Source: a virus. Taken from it: DNA of 58,684 nucleotides. The position numbers and the translations under genes are program-made. The stretch is taken from positions 1 to 58,684 of the IMG/VR virus record IMGVR_UViG_3300046804_001439; one strand, given 5' to 3'. This document shows positions 25,443-33,205 of this stretch, piece after piece. How positions within the stretch are numbered: the stretch's first letter is position 1; each line of letters opens with the position of its first letter. The notes under the pieces were generated by a model. The model saw only the letters and a list, made by a program, of their open reading frames with translations. It was not told the origin of the DNA and searched no databases.

Positions 25443-27377
25443 TTAGGCGGAAATGTCTACAATCTCACAATTTCCATCTGAGGTGCAGGCAAGAGTCTGT
25501 GTGCCACTAGTCCCATCTTCTGTTTCATAGAAAGATAAATCTTCCCATCGAATGCTTGATGGCATTTTTGCAAGCAATTCTAAGTATTCTGTTTCTGTAA
25601 CCTCTTGATATGGAGCTTGCTTGTAAGAGTGATCAGAATGCGGTAAAAATGAAATTCCAGATACCTCATCAAAATGCTTATATACCCAAGCACCAACTTC
25701 CATCCATTCATCTTCCTTTACAGAAACTGTAATAGATGGCTTATGTTCACACCATGCACGTTGATATACTAGCCAAGTATTTAGGTGTTCAATTGCCGTT
25801 AAGTCATTTCTAAGAATTGCACCTTCTGGTGCTTTTACTGGAAATGAAAATACATAAGTGTCGTTTGGTTTCATAAAATCATCTTCTACTGGAATTCCAA
25901 CTTCCTTCAAAAATGTAGATAGTGGATCTTTCTTATCACCACGAACTGTGCGAATATAATACTGTGAATGCCATGGATGCATTCCTGAAGAAACTCCTAC
26001 AAGCTGTGAGACAGTTCCAGAAGGTTTAACGCATGTGATAGCAGCAGATTCATTTATTCCAATTTTTTCTGCCTCTTCTTTATTGGTTTCACGAGCATAG
26101 TCACGGAGACCCTCTAAAGCCTCTTCAAGTTTTTTAAGATTTTCTTTTCCAGAAAAAAATTTATTTCCAAACTGACCAGTTAAAGAAACTCCAAGTAGGC
26201 GTTCCTCTTCTGTGTTATCTTTCCAAATCTTACGAAGATACTTAAAGTCTGTAAGAGTAGATTGCCATGTGCCAAGAATTGTGGCTAGGCGAACCTTTTC
26301 TGCTACTGTTTTTGTTGTGTCTGATTCTCTAATAACGACTTCGGATAAATTACAGAACTGATAAGGTCTAAGGATAATTTCTGAGCATGGGTTAGTTCCG
26401 TAGTGGATTTCTGGATCTCTACGACCCCACCTTGCTGCTTGCTTCTGAGCTGCTGCAACATTGTATATGCCACGCTCACCTGATTTTGAATCATATAGGT
26501 TCTTCCATTCAGCAATAAACTGTTCCATTTCTGGTTTGCGAGAATATGCTACTGAGTTATTTGATAATGCTCTTTGTGAATTGTTTTCCCACCAGTTTCC
26601 TGATTTTGCTGCAGCCATTTCAATATCATTAATATTAGACAAGGAAATCATTGCAGAGCGACGAACTCCACCAACAACTACAATTTCGCCAATCTTACAC
26701 ATAATATCATGAGCCTCAATAGGCTTCAACTGGCGACCTGCAGCTGATTTAAACTTTGCAATTGTAAAATCAAAAAGATTAACAAGTGGTTGTGGACCAG
26801 ATGAACGACCACCCATTGTCTTAAGACGTGCACCTGCTGGGCGAAGTTTTGAAACATCAATTGACGGAATCTGTCCTGCCCAAAGCATTGCTAGAAGTTC
26901 ACGGTATGCCTTTGCCCAACCAGTTTTTGAATCTTCTACAACAATAATTGTAGATGATTTTTCAAAAGATTCTGGGACGGCAGGAAGTTTATTAACATAC
27001 TTATATTCAACAGAGAATCCTACACCCGTTCCACACATCAAGATATACATAGTTTCATCAAATGAACGTGGGTTATCTACTGGAACAAACGAGCAATTAT
27101 ATCCTGCTACATGGTCTCTATCTAATGCTGCTCCAGCTGTCATAACTGAACGCATTGATGGCATTACGTTTCGATTATAAACAGCGCTCTTAAGTTCTTC
27201 AACAAGTTTACTTGATGGCTCATAGCTATAATTTTGAAATAGATGATCAAGCATAAAAGCAAAATATCTATCTACTGTTTCACCCCATGTCTCACGACGA
27301 TTTTCTTCAGAGATCCATCTTGCATATCTTGATAATGCAATAAAATTCTCATAGGGATTTTCAATAACTTTTGCCAT
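25443..27377 (-). CDS. nrdJ: adenosylcobalamin-dependent (class II) ribonucleoside-triphosphate reductase
   Basis: 644 aa. Reduces ribonucleotides to deoxyribonucleotides using coenzyme B12. Seen residues match the monomeric RTPR family: redox Cys95 (GYNCSF) and Cys342 (QFCNLSE), thiyl-radical Cys331 with Glu333 in NPCSEI (11-residue spacing to Cys342, as in the Lactobacillus enzyme), CGTGVGFSVEY, CVKPSGTVSQLVG, and a C-terminal relay pair Cys631/Cys637. Somewhat shorter than the usual ~740 aa. The phage also encodes a cobalamin adenosyltransferase (47958-48467) and a thioredoxin (52224-52526) that could supply cofactor and electrons. It lies among late-strand genes. Confidence 0.93.
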   Translation of the reverse strand: MAKVIENPYENFIALSRYARWISEENRRETWGETVDRYFAFMLDHLFQNYSYEPSSKLVEELKSAVYNRNVMPSMRSVMTAGAALDRDHVAGYNCSFVPVDNPRSFDETMYILMCGTGVGFSVEYKYVNKLPAVPESFEKSSTIIVVEDSKTGWAKAYRELLAMLWAGQIPSIDVSKLRPAGARLKTMGGRSSGPQPLVNLFDFTIAKFKSAAGRQLKPIEAHDIMCKIGEIVVVGGVRRSAMISLSNINDIEMAAAKSGNWWENNSQRALSNNSVAYSRKPEMEQFIAEWKNLYDSKSGERGIYNVAAAQKQAARWGRRDPEIHYGTNPCSEIILRPYQFCNLSEVVIRESDTTKTVAEKVRLATILGTWQSTLTDFKYLRKIWKDNTEEERLLGVSLTGQFGNKFFSGKENLKKLEEALEGLRDYARETNKEEAEKIGINESAAITCVKPSGTVSQLVGVSSGMHPWHSQYYIRTVRGDKKDPLSTFLKEVGIPVEDDFMKPNDTYVFSFPVKAPEGAILRNDLTAIEHLNTWLVYQRAWCEHKPSITVSVKEDEWMEVGAWVYKHFDEVSGISFLPHSDHSYKQAPYQEVTETEYLELLAKMPSSIRWEDLSFYETEDGTSGTQTLACTSDGNCEIVDISA

Positions 27378-27469
27378 TTTTGTATAAAACTCCTTCTCCG
27401 CCCTGCGGTTAATAAAAAAAATGAATAGGTTCTAATTCTACCAAACTTTATTTAGCGTGTGAAGGGGTT

Positions 27470-28462
27470 TTAAAATTTTTCCTCTAAATGTTTAAAAGCA
27501 TTCTTAGTCAACTTAAGCCAATTATATTTTTCGTGAATTTCAGTCGACTGAGCATAGTAATATCCAGAATATGCTTTAAAGTTTTCAACAACATCAAACA
27601 TTTGTTCTGCTAAATGGCTTTCATCTGGTTTAAACATTTTACCAACATGTGGATCTCCAACAGCTTTTGGTAAAGTCTCAGTTGTTAGTTGAGACTTTAA
27701 CTTTAGTGGGCCAATATATTCTTTATATTCTGCCCATTGATAAGTTGTGATAGTTGGCATTCCAGAAGCAAGTGCTTGTAGTGGAATAAATCCAAAACCT
27801 TCTCCCCAGGTTGGATAAATTAAACAGTGGTGACGATGAAATAGATTAACCAGTTGATCAATATTATATTCGTCTTTAATAATTGTTATGTTGTTGTATA
27901 TATCTGTAGGAAATACTAATTGTCCATATTTATTATAAGACCTTAATGTATGTGTATTATGGGCTTTAACAGTTAAATGATATTTTGGATTATTTCCAAA
28001 AAGCTTTCCAAAAACATCTACTGTCATTTGTCCGCTTTTTCTTGGAGCTGGCTCTCCAACATGTAAAAATCTAAAAACTTCTCCAACCTGTCTTTTATAT
28101 GGTTTCCAAACATCTTCTATTCCATGCGGATAAACCATAATATCTTTTGTTACACCATTATTTTTAAATACTTCTGCATTCCAATTTGATGTTGCCCAAA
28201 CTTCATCACAAATATTCATTGTGTCAGCCCAATCTTTTCTCATTCCAGTTGATTCCCATGGAGTATAACCAATTTGATACTGGCCTCTATGCATTTTATA
28301 AAGATGTGGCTGAGTAAAATTTAATTGAATTTGTGAATTTGGATCTGACCATCTAACCTCATGACCTAATTTATGTAATGAATTAACTATATGTTGTGCT
28401 GCATAACCAAAGCCCACCGCTGGATTTAATCCAGATCTTGGTATGTATAAAGAAATTTTCAT
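27470..28462 (-). CDS. GT4-type glycosyltransferase
   Basis: 330 aa. N-terminal GLNPAVGFGYAAQHIVNSLH is the acceptor-side Gly-rich loop; FRFLHVGEPAPRKSGQMTVD opens the second Rossmann domain; PTWGEGFGFIPLQALASGMP is the nucleotide-sugar motif (E-G-F-G-x3-L-Q-A-x-A-x-G) of GT4 retaining enzymes. Probably modifies phage proteins, phage DNA or the host surface. First gene leftward from the divergent promoter region at 28484. Confidence 0.87.
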   Translation of the reverse strand: MKISLYIPRSGLNPAVGFGYAAQHIVNSLHKLGHEVRWSDPNSQIQLNFTQPHLYKMHRGQYQIGYTPWESTGMRKDWADTMNICDEVWATSNWNAEVFKNNGVTKDIMVYPHGIEDVWKPYKRQVGEVFRFLHVGEPAPRKSGQMTVDVFGKLFGNNPKYHLTVKAHNTHTLRSYNKYGQLVFPTDIYNNITIIKDEYNIDQLVNLFHRHHCLIYPTWGEGFGFIPLQALASGMPTITTYQWAEYKEYIGPLKLKSQLTTETLPKAVGDPHVGKMFKPDESHLAEQMFDVVENFKAYSGYYYAQSTEIHEKYNWLKLTKNAFKHLEEKF

Positions 28463-28483
28463 TTTATTTTCTGGTCAACTAAC

Positions 28484-28513
28484 TTGACAGTAACTTACTG
28501 TCAATGCTATTAT
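28484..28513 (+). promoter_or_regulatory. promoter with a perfect palindromic operator
   Basis: TTGACA at 28484-28489, 18 nt, TATTAT at 28508-28513. The -35 box is the left end of a perfect inverted repeat, 10-nt arms TTGACAGTAA and TTACTGTCAA around one C (28484-28504), so a bound dimer would block the promoter. The same repeat places TTGACA on the opposite strand facing the glycosyltransferase gene. Confidence 0.7.
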
Positions 28514-28546
28514 TATAGTTCGTTATCTCTAAAGGAGGAAATGCCG

Positions 28547-29116
28547 ATGGAGAATATAAAAGAGCGATTCAGCGATGTTGCACATAACTGGACTGCTATA
28601 GCAATGATAACATTATTTTTGTTCACAAACAATAGTGTTGTCAGCGTAATTCCAAAAGCGGAGGCTTTAGTTGTAAAACCAGAGCAGACGCAAATGCAAG
28701 AAGCAAAACTGAAAAAAGAAACGCTGGAAAAATTCAGCAACACTGTATATAAGCCTTCAGAGCTTCTTACAGACGAAGAGTTGGTAAAACTTCTCAAAGC
28801 TGTAGGATTTGAAGGTAGCGCCCTTAAAATGGCGTGGGCTATAGCCAAAGCGGAGTCTAATGGACGCCCTATGGCTTATAATGGCAACAGGAATACTGGA
28901 GACAGTTCCTACGGAATTTTTCAGATCAATATGCTTGGAAACCTAGGTATAGATCGTAAAGAGAAATTCGACCTGAGATCAAATGTACTATTGTTTGATC
29001 CAGTAATAAACGCAGAGATAACGTATTATATGACCAAGGGCGGAGATGATTGGTCATCTTGGCCAAATTCGATTGGCAAAGCTAAGAAATTGGTAATGCA
29101 ATTTCCAAAAGTATAA
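28547..29116 (+). CDS. secreted lytic transglycosylase/lysozyme-like endolysin
   Basis: 189 aa from ATG 28547, which has AAAGGAGG at good distance; an ATG 6 nt earlier is too close. Residues 14-40 are a signal peptide or signal-anchor helix (AIAMITLFLFTNN, then AEA, a possible signal-peptidase site). Residues about 90-185 match transglycosylase SLT/lysozyme folds: catalytic Glu103 in AKAESNG, then SSYGIFQINM and a C-terminal DDWSSWPNSIG. It would cut peptidoglycan outside the membrane. Its own signal would let it work without a holin. Confidence 0.82.
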   Translation: MENIKERFSDVAHNWTAIAMITLFLFTNNSVVSVIPKAEALVVKPEQTQMQEAKLKKETLEKFSNTVYKPSELLTDEELVKLLKAVGFEGSALKMAWAIAKAESNGRPMAYNGNRNTGDSSYGIFQINMLGNLGIDRKEKFDLRSNVLLFDPVINAEITYYMTKGGDDWSSWPNSIGKAKKLVMQFPKV

Positions 29117-29125
29117 GGAGATGAA

Positions 29126-29338
29126 TTGAAGATACAAGTTGTATCTAAATATTTAACTCTGTCAGAAGAGGGCCTTGTTCCTGGGCTTAAGTGTCCAGTA
29201 GATCAAGGCCTTCTTCTACCTAATCAAGATTTTGATGATAATATATATTTATACTGCTTGTCATGCAGCTATAAAAATAATATGGGGTTAGAGGTATATG
29301 ACAGAATTGAAAGAGCCGTCAAACAACATACAAACTGA
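29126..29338 (+). CDS. small Cys-containing protein
   Basis: 70 aa, TTG start with AAGGAG 7 nt before. GLVPGLKCPVDQGLLLPNQD, then NIYLYCLSCSYKNN: a CP and a CxxC pair, probably a zinc knuckle with an unusual ligand. Similar short proteins accompany lysis and tail genes in related actinophages. Function unknown. Confidence 0.7.
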   Translation: MKIQVVSKYLTLSEEGLVPGLKCPVDQGLLLPNQDFDDNIYLYCLSCSYKNNMGLEVYDRIERAVKQHTN

Positions 29339-29414
29339 TGGCGGTAAAATAGTAGAACTCGATGCAATGGGCAGAGAAGTATTTTGGCAGGATATAGGAA
29401 GACCAAATGACTGA
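29298..29414 (+). CDS. 38-aa protein
   Basis: Starts inside the previous gene and overlaps the next by 8 nt. Ends in GREVFWQDIGRPND. Short, but the nested overlaps and conserved-looking end support it. No function can be assigned. Confidence 0.55.
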   Translation: MTELKEPSNNIQTDGGKIVELDAMGREVFWQDIGRPND

Positions 29415-29628
29415 AGAAAATAATCCACAACAATCAGAAAACTTAGAAGATAATCTACCTATGGTAAATTATATTATGCTTCATAGGATTTACGACATAT
29501 TAACACTCATTTCTAATAAATTAGTCGGAGCAGAAGATACTTCAAAAATGGTAAGCTATCATGAACAAGGATATTTGCTAGGACCAACTCCAGCATATAG
29601 TCCTCAAGAAAATCAAAACAACTCTTGA
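29407..29628 (+). CDS. hypothetical acidic protein
   Basis: 73 aa, Asn/Gln/Glu-rich start, one amphipathic helix (MVNYIMLHRIYDILTLISNK), and a disordered end. Last gene of the small lysozyme operon; a promoter for a small RNA overlaps its stop codon. Confidence 0.6.
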   Translation: MTEENNPQQSENLEDNLPMVNYIMLHRIYDILTLISNKLVGAEDTSKMVSYHEQGYLLGPTPAYSPQENQNNS

Positions 29629-29653
29629 CTTTAAATTTATATCATTTTATACT
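29625..29653 (+). promoter_or_regulatory. strong sigma-70 promoter of the small RNA
   Basis: TTGACT, 17 nt, TATACT. The -35 box overlaps the stop codon of the preceding gene. Confidence 0.72.
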
Positions 29654-29659
29654 ATAAAA

Positions 29660-29758
29660 GCACAGGTTGTAGCATCCCACCACTTTTGCTCCCTGTGTTA
29701 CCCGTTAGGGTAGCAAATCCCAATCGGATCCGCCTCTGATTGGGATTTGTTCTTTTTT
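29660..29758 (+). ncRNA. phage small non-coding RNA, about 100 nt
   Basis: Predicted start about 7 nt after the -10 box and an excellent terminator at 29715-29758. No start codon with ribosome-binding site inside. Predicted folds: CACAGG pairs with CCTGTG (outer), then GTTACCC with GGGTAGC around a GTTA loop, then the terminator stem. A discrete promoter, compact structure and terminator define an RNA gene. Its targets are unknown. Confidence 0.65.
29715..29758 (+). terminator. rho-independent terminator of the small RNA
   Basis: Perfect 11-bp stem AAATCCCAATC/GATTGGGATTT followed by a T-rich run. Confidence 0.9.
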
Positions 29759-29777
29759 AGCGGTATAATAGACCCAT

Positions 29778-30050
29778 ATGAGATTAAGACATAAAATACA
29801 ACCTTTAAACTCAACAGCAATTAACCTTGTTGTAAGAGAAGCTACTGATGCAATAAACTCTATGTCTATACAAAATGTTTCTAATAGCGGTTTTGCATAT
29901 TTAGGAGCATCTGGAGTAACATCTTCTGATTATGGTATTAAATTATTTCCTGGACAAATATACACAATTGAACTAGCTCCATCAGATGACATATGGGCAG
30001 TGGGAGATTCAGGAGTCTCCGTAGCAATATTTAATATTGATAGATCATGA
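29778..30050 (+). CDS. small beta-rich structural-type protein
   Basis: 90 aa. TAINLVVREATDAINSMSIQ, GFAYLGASGVTSSDYGIKLF and PGQIYTIELAPSDDIWAV match small decoration or fibre-adaptor proteins of phages. A TATAAT box at about 29764 lies very close upstream. Overlaps the next gene by 4 nt. Confidence 0.6.
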   Translation: MRLRHKIQPLNSTAINLVVREATDAINSMSIQNVSNSGFAYLGASGVTSSDYGIKLFPGQIYTIELAPSDDIWAVGDSGVSVAIFNIDRS

Positions 30051-30534
30051 ACACTTTAAATCCAGGTCCGATTCCACAACAACCTCCAGTTCATTGGAGC
30101 CCAACATTTCAAGCAACAGGGTTAACATTTACTGGTACAAATAGCACATATCCAACATATGGTTCAATATATGCCAAATCAGGATATGTTGTGACATTCT
30201 GGATACAAATAGACTTAAGTACAGTAACAAACTTTGGAACGGGACAACTAAAAGTAGATCTTCCTTATTCTCCACATGCTGGAACAATGCATCACTTCAA
30301 TGGATGGATTTGGTATGACCCAATTAATCAGTCAAACCCAGATTTAGCAAATCATATTATTCTAAACGTAGATCATCTTCCAGGATCTCAGACATTAGAT
30401 TTACATTGGCTTGGTGGAGATACTCCAACACCAAAACCAGTTAGAGAGTTTCCAGTAACTGCAAAAAGTCCGTATACTCTAACAACGGCATCTAAGATAT
30501 ACATTAACGGAACATACCTGACAGACATTCTCTG

Positions 30535-30535
<1 letters not shown>
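30047..30535 (+). CDS. putative receptor-binding/tail protein
   Basis: 162 aa, no Cys; Pro-rich N terminus, then a beta-sandwich-like sequence (LTFTGTNSTYPTYGSIYAKS, GYVVTFWIQIDLSTVTNFGT, GQLKVDLPYSP) resembling C-terminal domains of phage tail proteins. It faces the tRNA cluster; its TGA touches the 3' end of tRNA-Thr. Confidence 0.55.
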
Positions 30536-30606
<71 letters not shown>

Positions 30607-30611
30607 ATTTG

Positions 30612-30684
30612 CTGGACCACCAGGGCTCGAACCTGGGACCTAGAAGTTAACAGCTTCCCGCTCTGCCGACTGAGCTATGGTCCA
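30612..30684 (-). tRNA. tRNA-Asn(GUU)
   Basis: 73 nt. Acceptor stem TGGACCA/TGGTCCA, anticodon loop CTGTTAA (anticodon GTT), T arm CCAGGTTCGAGCCCTGG. Five nt upstream of tRNA-Thr on the same strand. Confidence 0.93.
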
Positions 30685-30760
30685 TGAAATATTAATTATA
30701 CTAAATATAGTGCGATTTGAAAAGTGCGCCCGAAAAAAGTGCGGCGGGACTAGAAGAGAA

Positions 30761-30776
30761 TGTTTCACATGAAACA
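30761..30776. promoter_or_regulatory. parS-like palindrome
   Basis: TGTTTCACATGAAACA differs from the bacterial ParB-binding consensus TGTTTCACGTGAAACA at one central base. It lies in the gap between the tRNA genes and the HNH gene. No ParB or Noc gene is seen in the window. Confidence 0.6.
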
Positions 30777-30796
30777 ATGTGGGCCATATATGATAT

Positions 30797-31099
30797 TTAC
30801 GAAGCTTTACTACGATTCCCAGAAGATCTATTTAATTTACGCATATGCGTTCTAATACGGTGACAATTGCTACATACGATCTCACATTTAGCAATTTCTT
30901 CATCTATCTTTTTCTTGGACAGAGTAGGGATTAGTTCCATTACATTTGCATGCTTTTTACCACGAACGTGGTCAAAGTCCATGACATAATATGGATATTT
31001 AATCCCACAGTCCAAACAAGGAGTCTTCTCCTTAAGCTCTCTAATATACTTAGCCAAAAAAGCCTTCTGCTTGGCTATAGAGACCTTTTCTGTCTTCAT
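30797..31099 (-). CDS. HNH endonuclease
   Basis: 100 aa. Zinc-finger HNH of the C-x2-C ... C-x2-C-H type: CLDCG at about 28-32, core DFDHVRG with the catalytic His, IVCSNCHRIRTH near the end. Free-standing small HNH nuclease next to tRNA genes, probably a homing-type enzyme or a packaging-associated nuclease. GTG/ATG region has a Lys-rich N terminus. Confidence 0.85.
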   Translation of the reverse strand: MKTEKVSIAKQKAFLAKYIRELKEKTPCLDCGIKYPYYVMDFDHVRGKKHANVMELIPTLSKKKIDEEIAKCEIVCSNCHRIRTHMRKLNRSSGNRSKAS

Positions 31100-31156
31100 C
31101 TTATGGTATTACCTACAAGAGGACTCATATGGCTTAATTATAGCAAGAGAGAATTT

Positions 31157-31276
31157 CTAAGCTTCCCGCCTTTTTAATTTTTCAATACAATTTACACAAT
31201 AATTCTCAAGTACACCTTTATTGTTTAATCTTTCTACATACTTGTCATTATCACAGAAATCACATTTATCATTCAT
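31157..31276 (-). CDS. 39-aa zinc-ribbon protein
   Basis: MNDKCDFCDNDKYVERLNNK, then CVNC: two CxxC pairs 23 residues apart form a complete small zinc ribbon. AGGAT ribosome-binding site before ATG 31276. May bind nucleic acid or a host protein. Confidence 0.65.
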   Translation of the reverse strand: MNDKCDFCDNDKYVERLNNKGVLENYCVNCIEKLKRREA

Positions 31277-31335
31277 ATTAATCCTAGTCAACTACAATAT
31301 TAGATTTTATAAAATGTTAATAAAATTTTATTTTT

Positions 31336-31443
31336 TCATTTGCATGCTTTTTGATGATTGTATAGTGTCATATGGGCAAAGCCTGATCTTACTTCGATTT
31401 CCCGCCCACATTTATCACATTTTACAATCCGATTAGCAGCCAT
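31336..31443 (-). CDS. 35-aa zinc-finger protein, probably leaderless
   Basis: MAANRIVKCDKCGREIEVRS, then H..H/C residues (HQKACK): a C-C-H-C or similar zinc finger. No Shine-Dalgarno sequence. A near-perfect promoter puts the transcription start at or next to the ATG. Confidence 0.62.
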   Translation of the reverse strand: MAANRIVKCDKCGREIEVRSGFAHMTLYNHQKACK

Positions 31444-31449
31444 TACCGT

Positions 31450-31478
31450 ATTATATAATTTCCTATTATTCTAGTCAA
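31450..31478 (-). promoter_or_regulatory. near-consensus promoter for the leaderless zinc-finger gene
   Basis: Minus strand TTGACT, 17 nt, TATAAT, then ACGGTA and the ATG at 31443. The 6-nt gap between the -10 box and the ATG implies a leaderless message. Confidence 0.65.
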
Positions 31479-31899
31479 CTGCTTTATATTGATATAGGTA
31501 TCTTTATATATATTATATGTTTTTTTTATTGGATACTTCCAGATTTTTGCAAAGTAAACCCTATACCCTTTTTTCAAAATCAAAAAAGGAACCCCATAAA
31601 TAGCAAGTTATAAGCTCGTATTTCAATGGTTGAACTCGTATAGAGCCACTGCACAAAATCTAGAAGATATGTTACACTTCCGTCATTCCGCCTTGAAGTT
31701 TAAACCCTTGATACTATCTCCGAAAACTGTTCAAGGTCTTTATTGTAACATAGCAAAAATTGCTAGGTCAATAGCTTTGAAAAACTTTTCTGTCAACTGC
31801 AAATCAAGATTTCTAAAATGTTAATATAATTTTAATTTGTATGATCCAGGGTTTGAAAATGTCCGATTTATCCCATTAGTGCGCCCATATGGCGTTATT

Positions 31900-31915
31900 T
31901 GTGGCGTATATCACA
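31900..31915. promoter_or_regulatory. CRP/GlxR-like palindrome (one mismatch)
   Basis: TGTGG-N6-TCACA, 48 nt before the TGTCAGTGG element of the promoter at 31964. Confidence 0.45.
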
Positions 31916-31963
31916 AACTTTTTTTTCAAAATGTCCGACATGTCCGATTTGCGACTTGATAAA

Positions 31964-31985
31964 TGTCAGTGGGTAGGTATATGCT
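31964..31985 (+). promoter_or_regulatory. early promoter, TGTCRGTGG class
   Basis: TGTCAGTGG, 7 nt, TATGCT. Opens the early operon; leader has AAAGAAAGGAAAACT before ATG 32021. Confidence 0.6.
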
Positions 31986-32020
31986 TAAGGTATAGAAAGT
32001 TAAAGAAAGGAAAACTAAAA

Positions 32021-32185
32021 ATGACTAAAGTTTTATCACATCTAGTAAGTAAATGCCAATCCTGTAATTGGACAGGCGAACCGCAGGATATATTCTGCTC
32101 AGTAGATAAATCACACAAAACAGAACAGATGTTCGCATACTATGAAAAAGAAGTAGGATATACCTACAGTAAGGAGATTATCTAA
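32021..32185 (+). CDS. small Cys-rich early protein
   Basis: 54 aa. KCQSCNWTGEPQD then CSVDKSHK: CxxC plus C/H residues, a likely zinc site. Start chosen because AGAAAGGAAAA lies just before it; the frame extends upstream through the promoter and is not coding there. Confidence 0.72.
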   Translation: MTKVLSHLVSKCQSCNWTGEPQDIFCSVDKSHKTEQMFAYYEKEVGYTYSKEII

Positions 32186-32394
32186 TGAATAGTCTAAATG
32201 TAATCGTAGAACCTAACCATGATATGGCTAGTAGTAATACTAAATCTAATGAGGTATTCCGCCTCGCTAATGGAAACTATATAAGCCGTAAGGCTTATGT
32301 ATATATGGTAGCCTCAGAGGGTCTTATCTCTCACCGCTACCTATCACCTAACGAAAGCCGTTGGGTTATGGAATATAGAAAGGAAGTAGCATAA
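32185..32394 (+). CDS. hypothetical early protein
   Basis: 69 aa, 1-nt overlaps with both neighbours. Second half FRLANGNYISRKAYVYMVAS then RYLSPNESRWVMEYRK has the look of a small DNA-binding or adaptor protein, but no family is recognised. Confidence 0.65.
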   Translation: MNSLNVIVEPNHDMASSNTKSNEVFRLANGNYISRKAYVYMVASEGLISHRYLSPNESRWVMEYRKEVA

Positions 32395-32588
32395 TGTCTG
32401 CTAACTTATACAATATAGAAAGCTTACTAGTAGGTAAGCGTTATCGTAGTCGCTCTGTTGAGGGCGAAATCGTATCTGCTGAAAAGCATCCTAAAGCCGT
32501 ATGGTATCAAGATGCTGAGGCGTATCTAGTAGAGATACGCAAGAATAGCGGGGGATATACCTACCGCACAGTAGCCGTTAGCGTGTGA
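32394..32588 (+). CDS. early protein, paralogue of the gene at 34412
   Basis: 64 aa. Shares MSAN-Y-IESLL-GK-YRS-SV-GEI--AEK---AVWY and YLVEIR with the product at 34412-34618. A small beta-barrel-like protein. Its stop overlaps a CRP-like palindrome at 32584. Confidence 0.7.
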   Translation: MSANLYNIESLLVGKRYRSRSVEGEIVSAEKHPKAVWYQDAEAYLVEIRKNSGGYTYRTVAVSV

Positions 32589-32599
32589 GGTATCTCACA
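32584..32599. promoter_or_regulatory. CRP/GlxR-like palindrome (perfect)
   Basis: TGTGA-GGTATC-TCACA overlapping a stop codon; 28 nt before the element of the promoter at 32628. Confidence 0.6.
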
Positions 32600-32627
32600 C
32601 CTAATAGGTAGCGTGTCGGCTTGATAA

Positions 32628-32649
32628 TGTCGGTCAAGTCTGATAGTCT
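32628..32649 (+). promoter_or_regulatory. early promoter, degenerate TGTCRGTGG class
   Basis: TGTCGGTCA, 7 nt, TAGTCT. Weak -10 but correct spacing and a perfect palindrome upstream. Serves the gene at 32690. Confidence 0.42.
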
Positions 32650-32689
32650 AACGACATAACAAAATAAGAACTAAACGAAAAGGAATAAA

Positions 32690-32854
32690 ATGAAAATCAC
32701 TTACTCAGTATGGCAAGGCTCAATTTGTAAGGGCACAGGATTTACCGCTAAGAAAATGTCAGAGGTAATGGATACAATAAAGGAACTAAACAGCACAGAT
32801 GTAAAGCCTAAGTTTGAGGCGTTCATCTCTAAAGTAGAACAGGAAGTAAAGTAA
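32690..32854 (+). CDS. hypothetical early protein
   Basis: 54 aa, MKITYSVWQGSICKGTGFTA, then a helical Lys/Glu-rich second half. Leader AAACGAAAAGGAATAAAATG. Stop overlaps the next ATG (TAATG). Confidence 0.7.
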   Translation: MKITYSVWQGSICKGTGFTAKKMSEVMDTIKELNSTDVKPKFEAFISKVEQEVK

Positions 32855-33042
32855 TGATGACTAAGTGGGATAGTATTCAAGCAGATGTAGCGGATGCCTA
32901 TGTTTGGATGGATGAAGAAGAACAGTATGAAAAACTAATAAAAGAAGAAGAAGATATTTTCGGATTTGCTAAAGCGATTGAAATTGACCACCTAACAGAT
33001 GAAGAAGTAGATGAAGTATTTGATATGTTTGGAGATAAATAA
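32854..33042 (+). CDS. acidic early protein
   Basis: 62 aa, strongly acidic (YVWMDEEEQYEKLIKEEEDI, then LTDEEVDEVFDMF). Could mimic DNA or bind a basic host protein, but this is speculation from charge alone. Coupled to its neighbours. Confidence 0.68.
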   Translation: MMTKWDSIQADVADAYVWMDEEEQYEKLIKEEEDIFGFAKAIEIDHLTDEEVDEVFDMFGDK

Positions 33043-33171
33043 ATGACTATGAATAGACTACTAACTACCGCCGTTCAATTAGTAATGCTAGGCGTTACTA
33101 TTCCGCTAGTATATGCGACATATAAAGACATAAAAGAAAATGGGTTATTTGGTGATATAAATCACAAATAA
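33043..33171 (+). CDS. small membrane protein
   Basis: 42 aa, one transmembrane helix (LLTTAVQLVMLGVTIPLVYA) followed by a short charged tail. Last gene of its operon; the 3' end overlaps a CRP-like half palindrome. Confidence 0.62.
   Translation: MTMNRLLTTAVQLVMLGVTIPLVYATYKDIKENGLFGDINHK
33151..33166. promoter_or_regulatory. CRP/GlxR-like palindrome (one mismatch)
   Basis: GGTGA-TATAAA-TCACA inside the 3' end of the membrane protein gene. No matching promoter element at a standard distance. Confidence 0.35.
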
Positions 33172-33205
33172 TAATCGGCGTGTCGGTTTGACTTTTGTCA
33201 GATCG

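Larger units (their letters stand above)
31480..32020. other. long intergenic region before the early operon
   Basis: About 540 nt without a convincing gene. Very AT-rich on the left (31490-31570, with a T8 run). The right end holds two copies of a TGTCCGA-type motif (about 31858, 31932 and 31941), a CRP-like palindrome (31900) and the first early promoter (31964). A 64-codon frame at 31630 lacks a ribosome-binding site. Confidence 0.6.

Noticed and set aside
27378-27469. Possible cobalamin riboswitch before nrdJ
   Set aside because: The gap is only about 90 nt and lacks the B12-box and the extended fold; too short.
31630-31824. 64-codon plus-strand frame in the long intergenic region
   Set aside because: No ribosome-binding site or promoter directly upstream; composition and residue use do not look like a protein.
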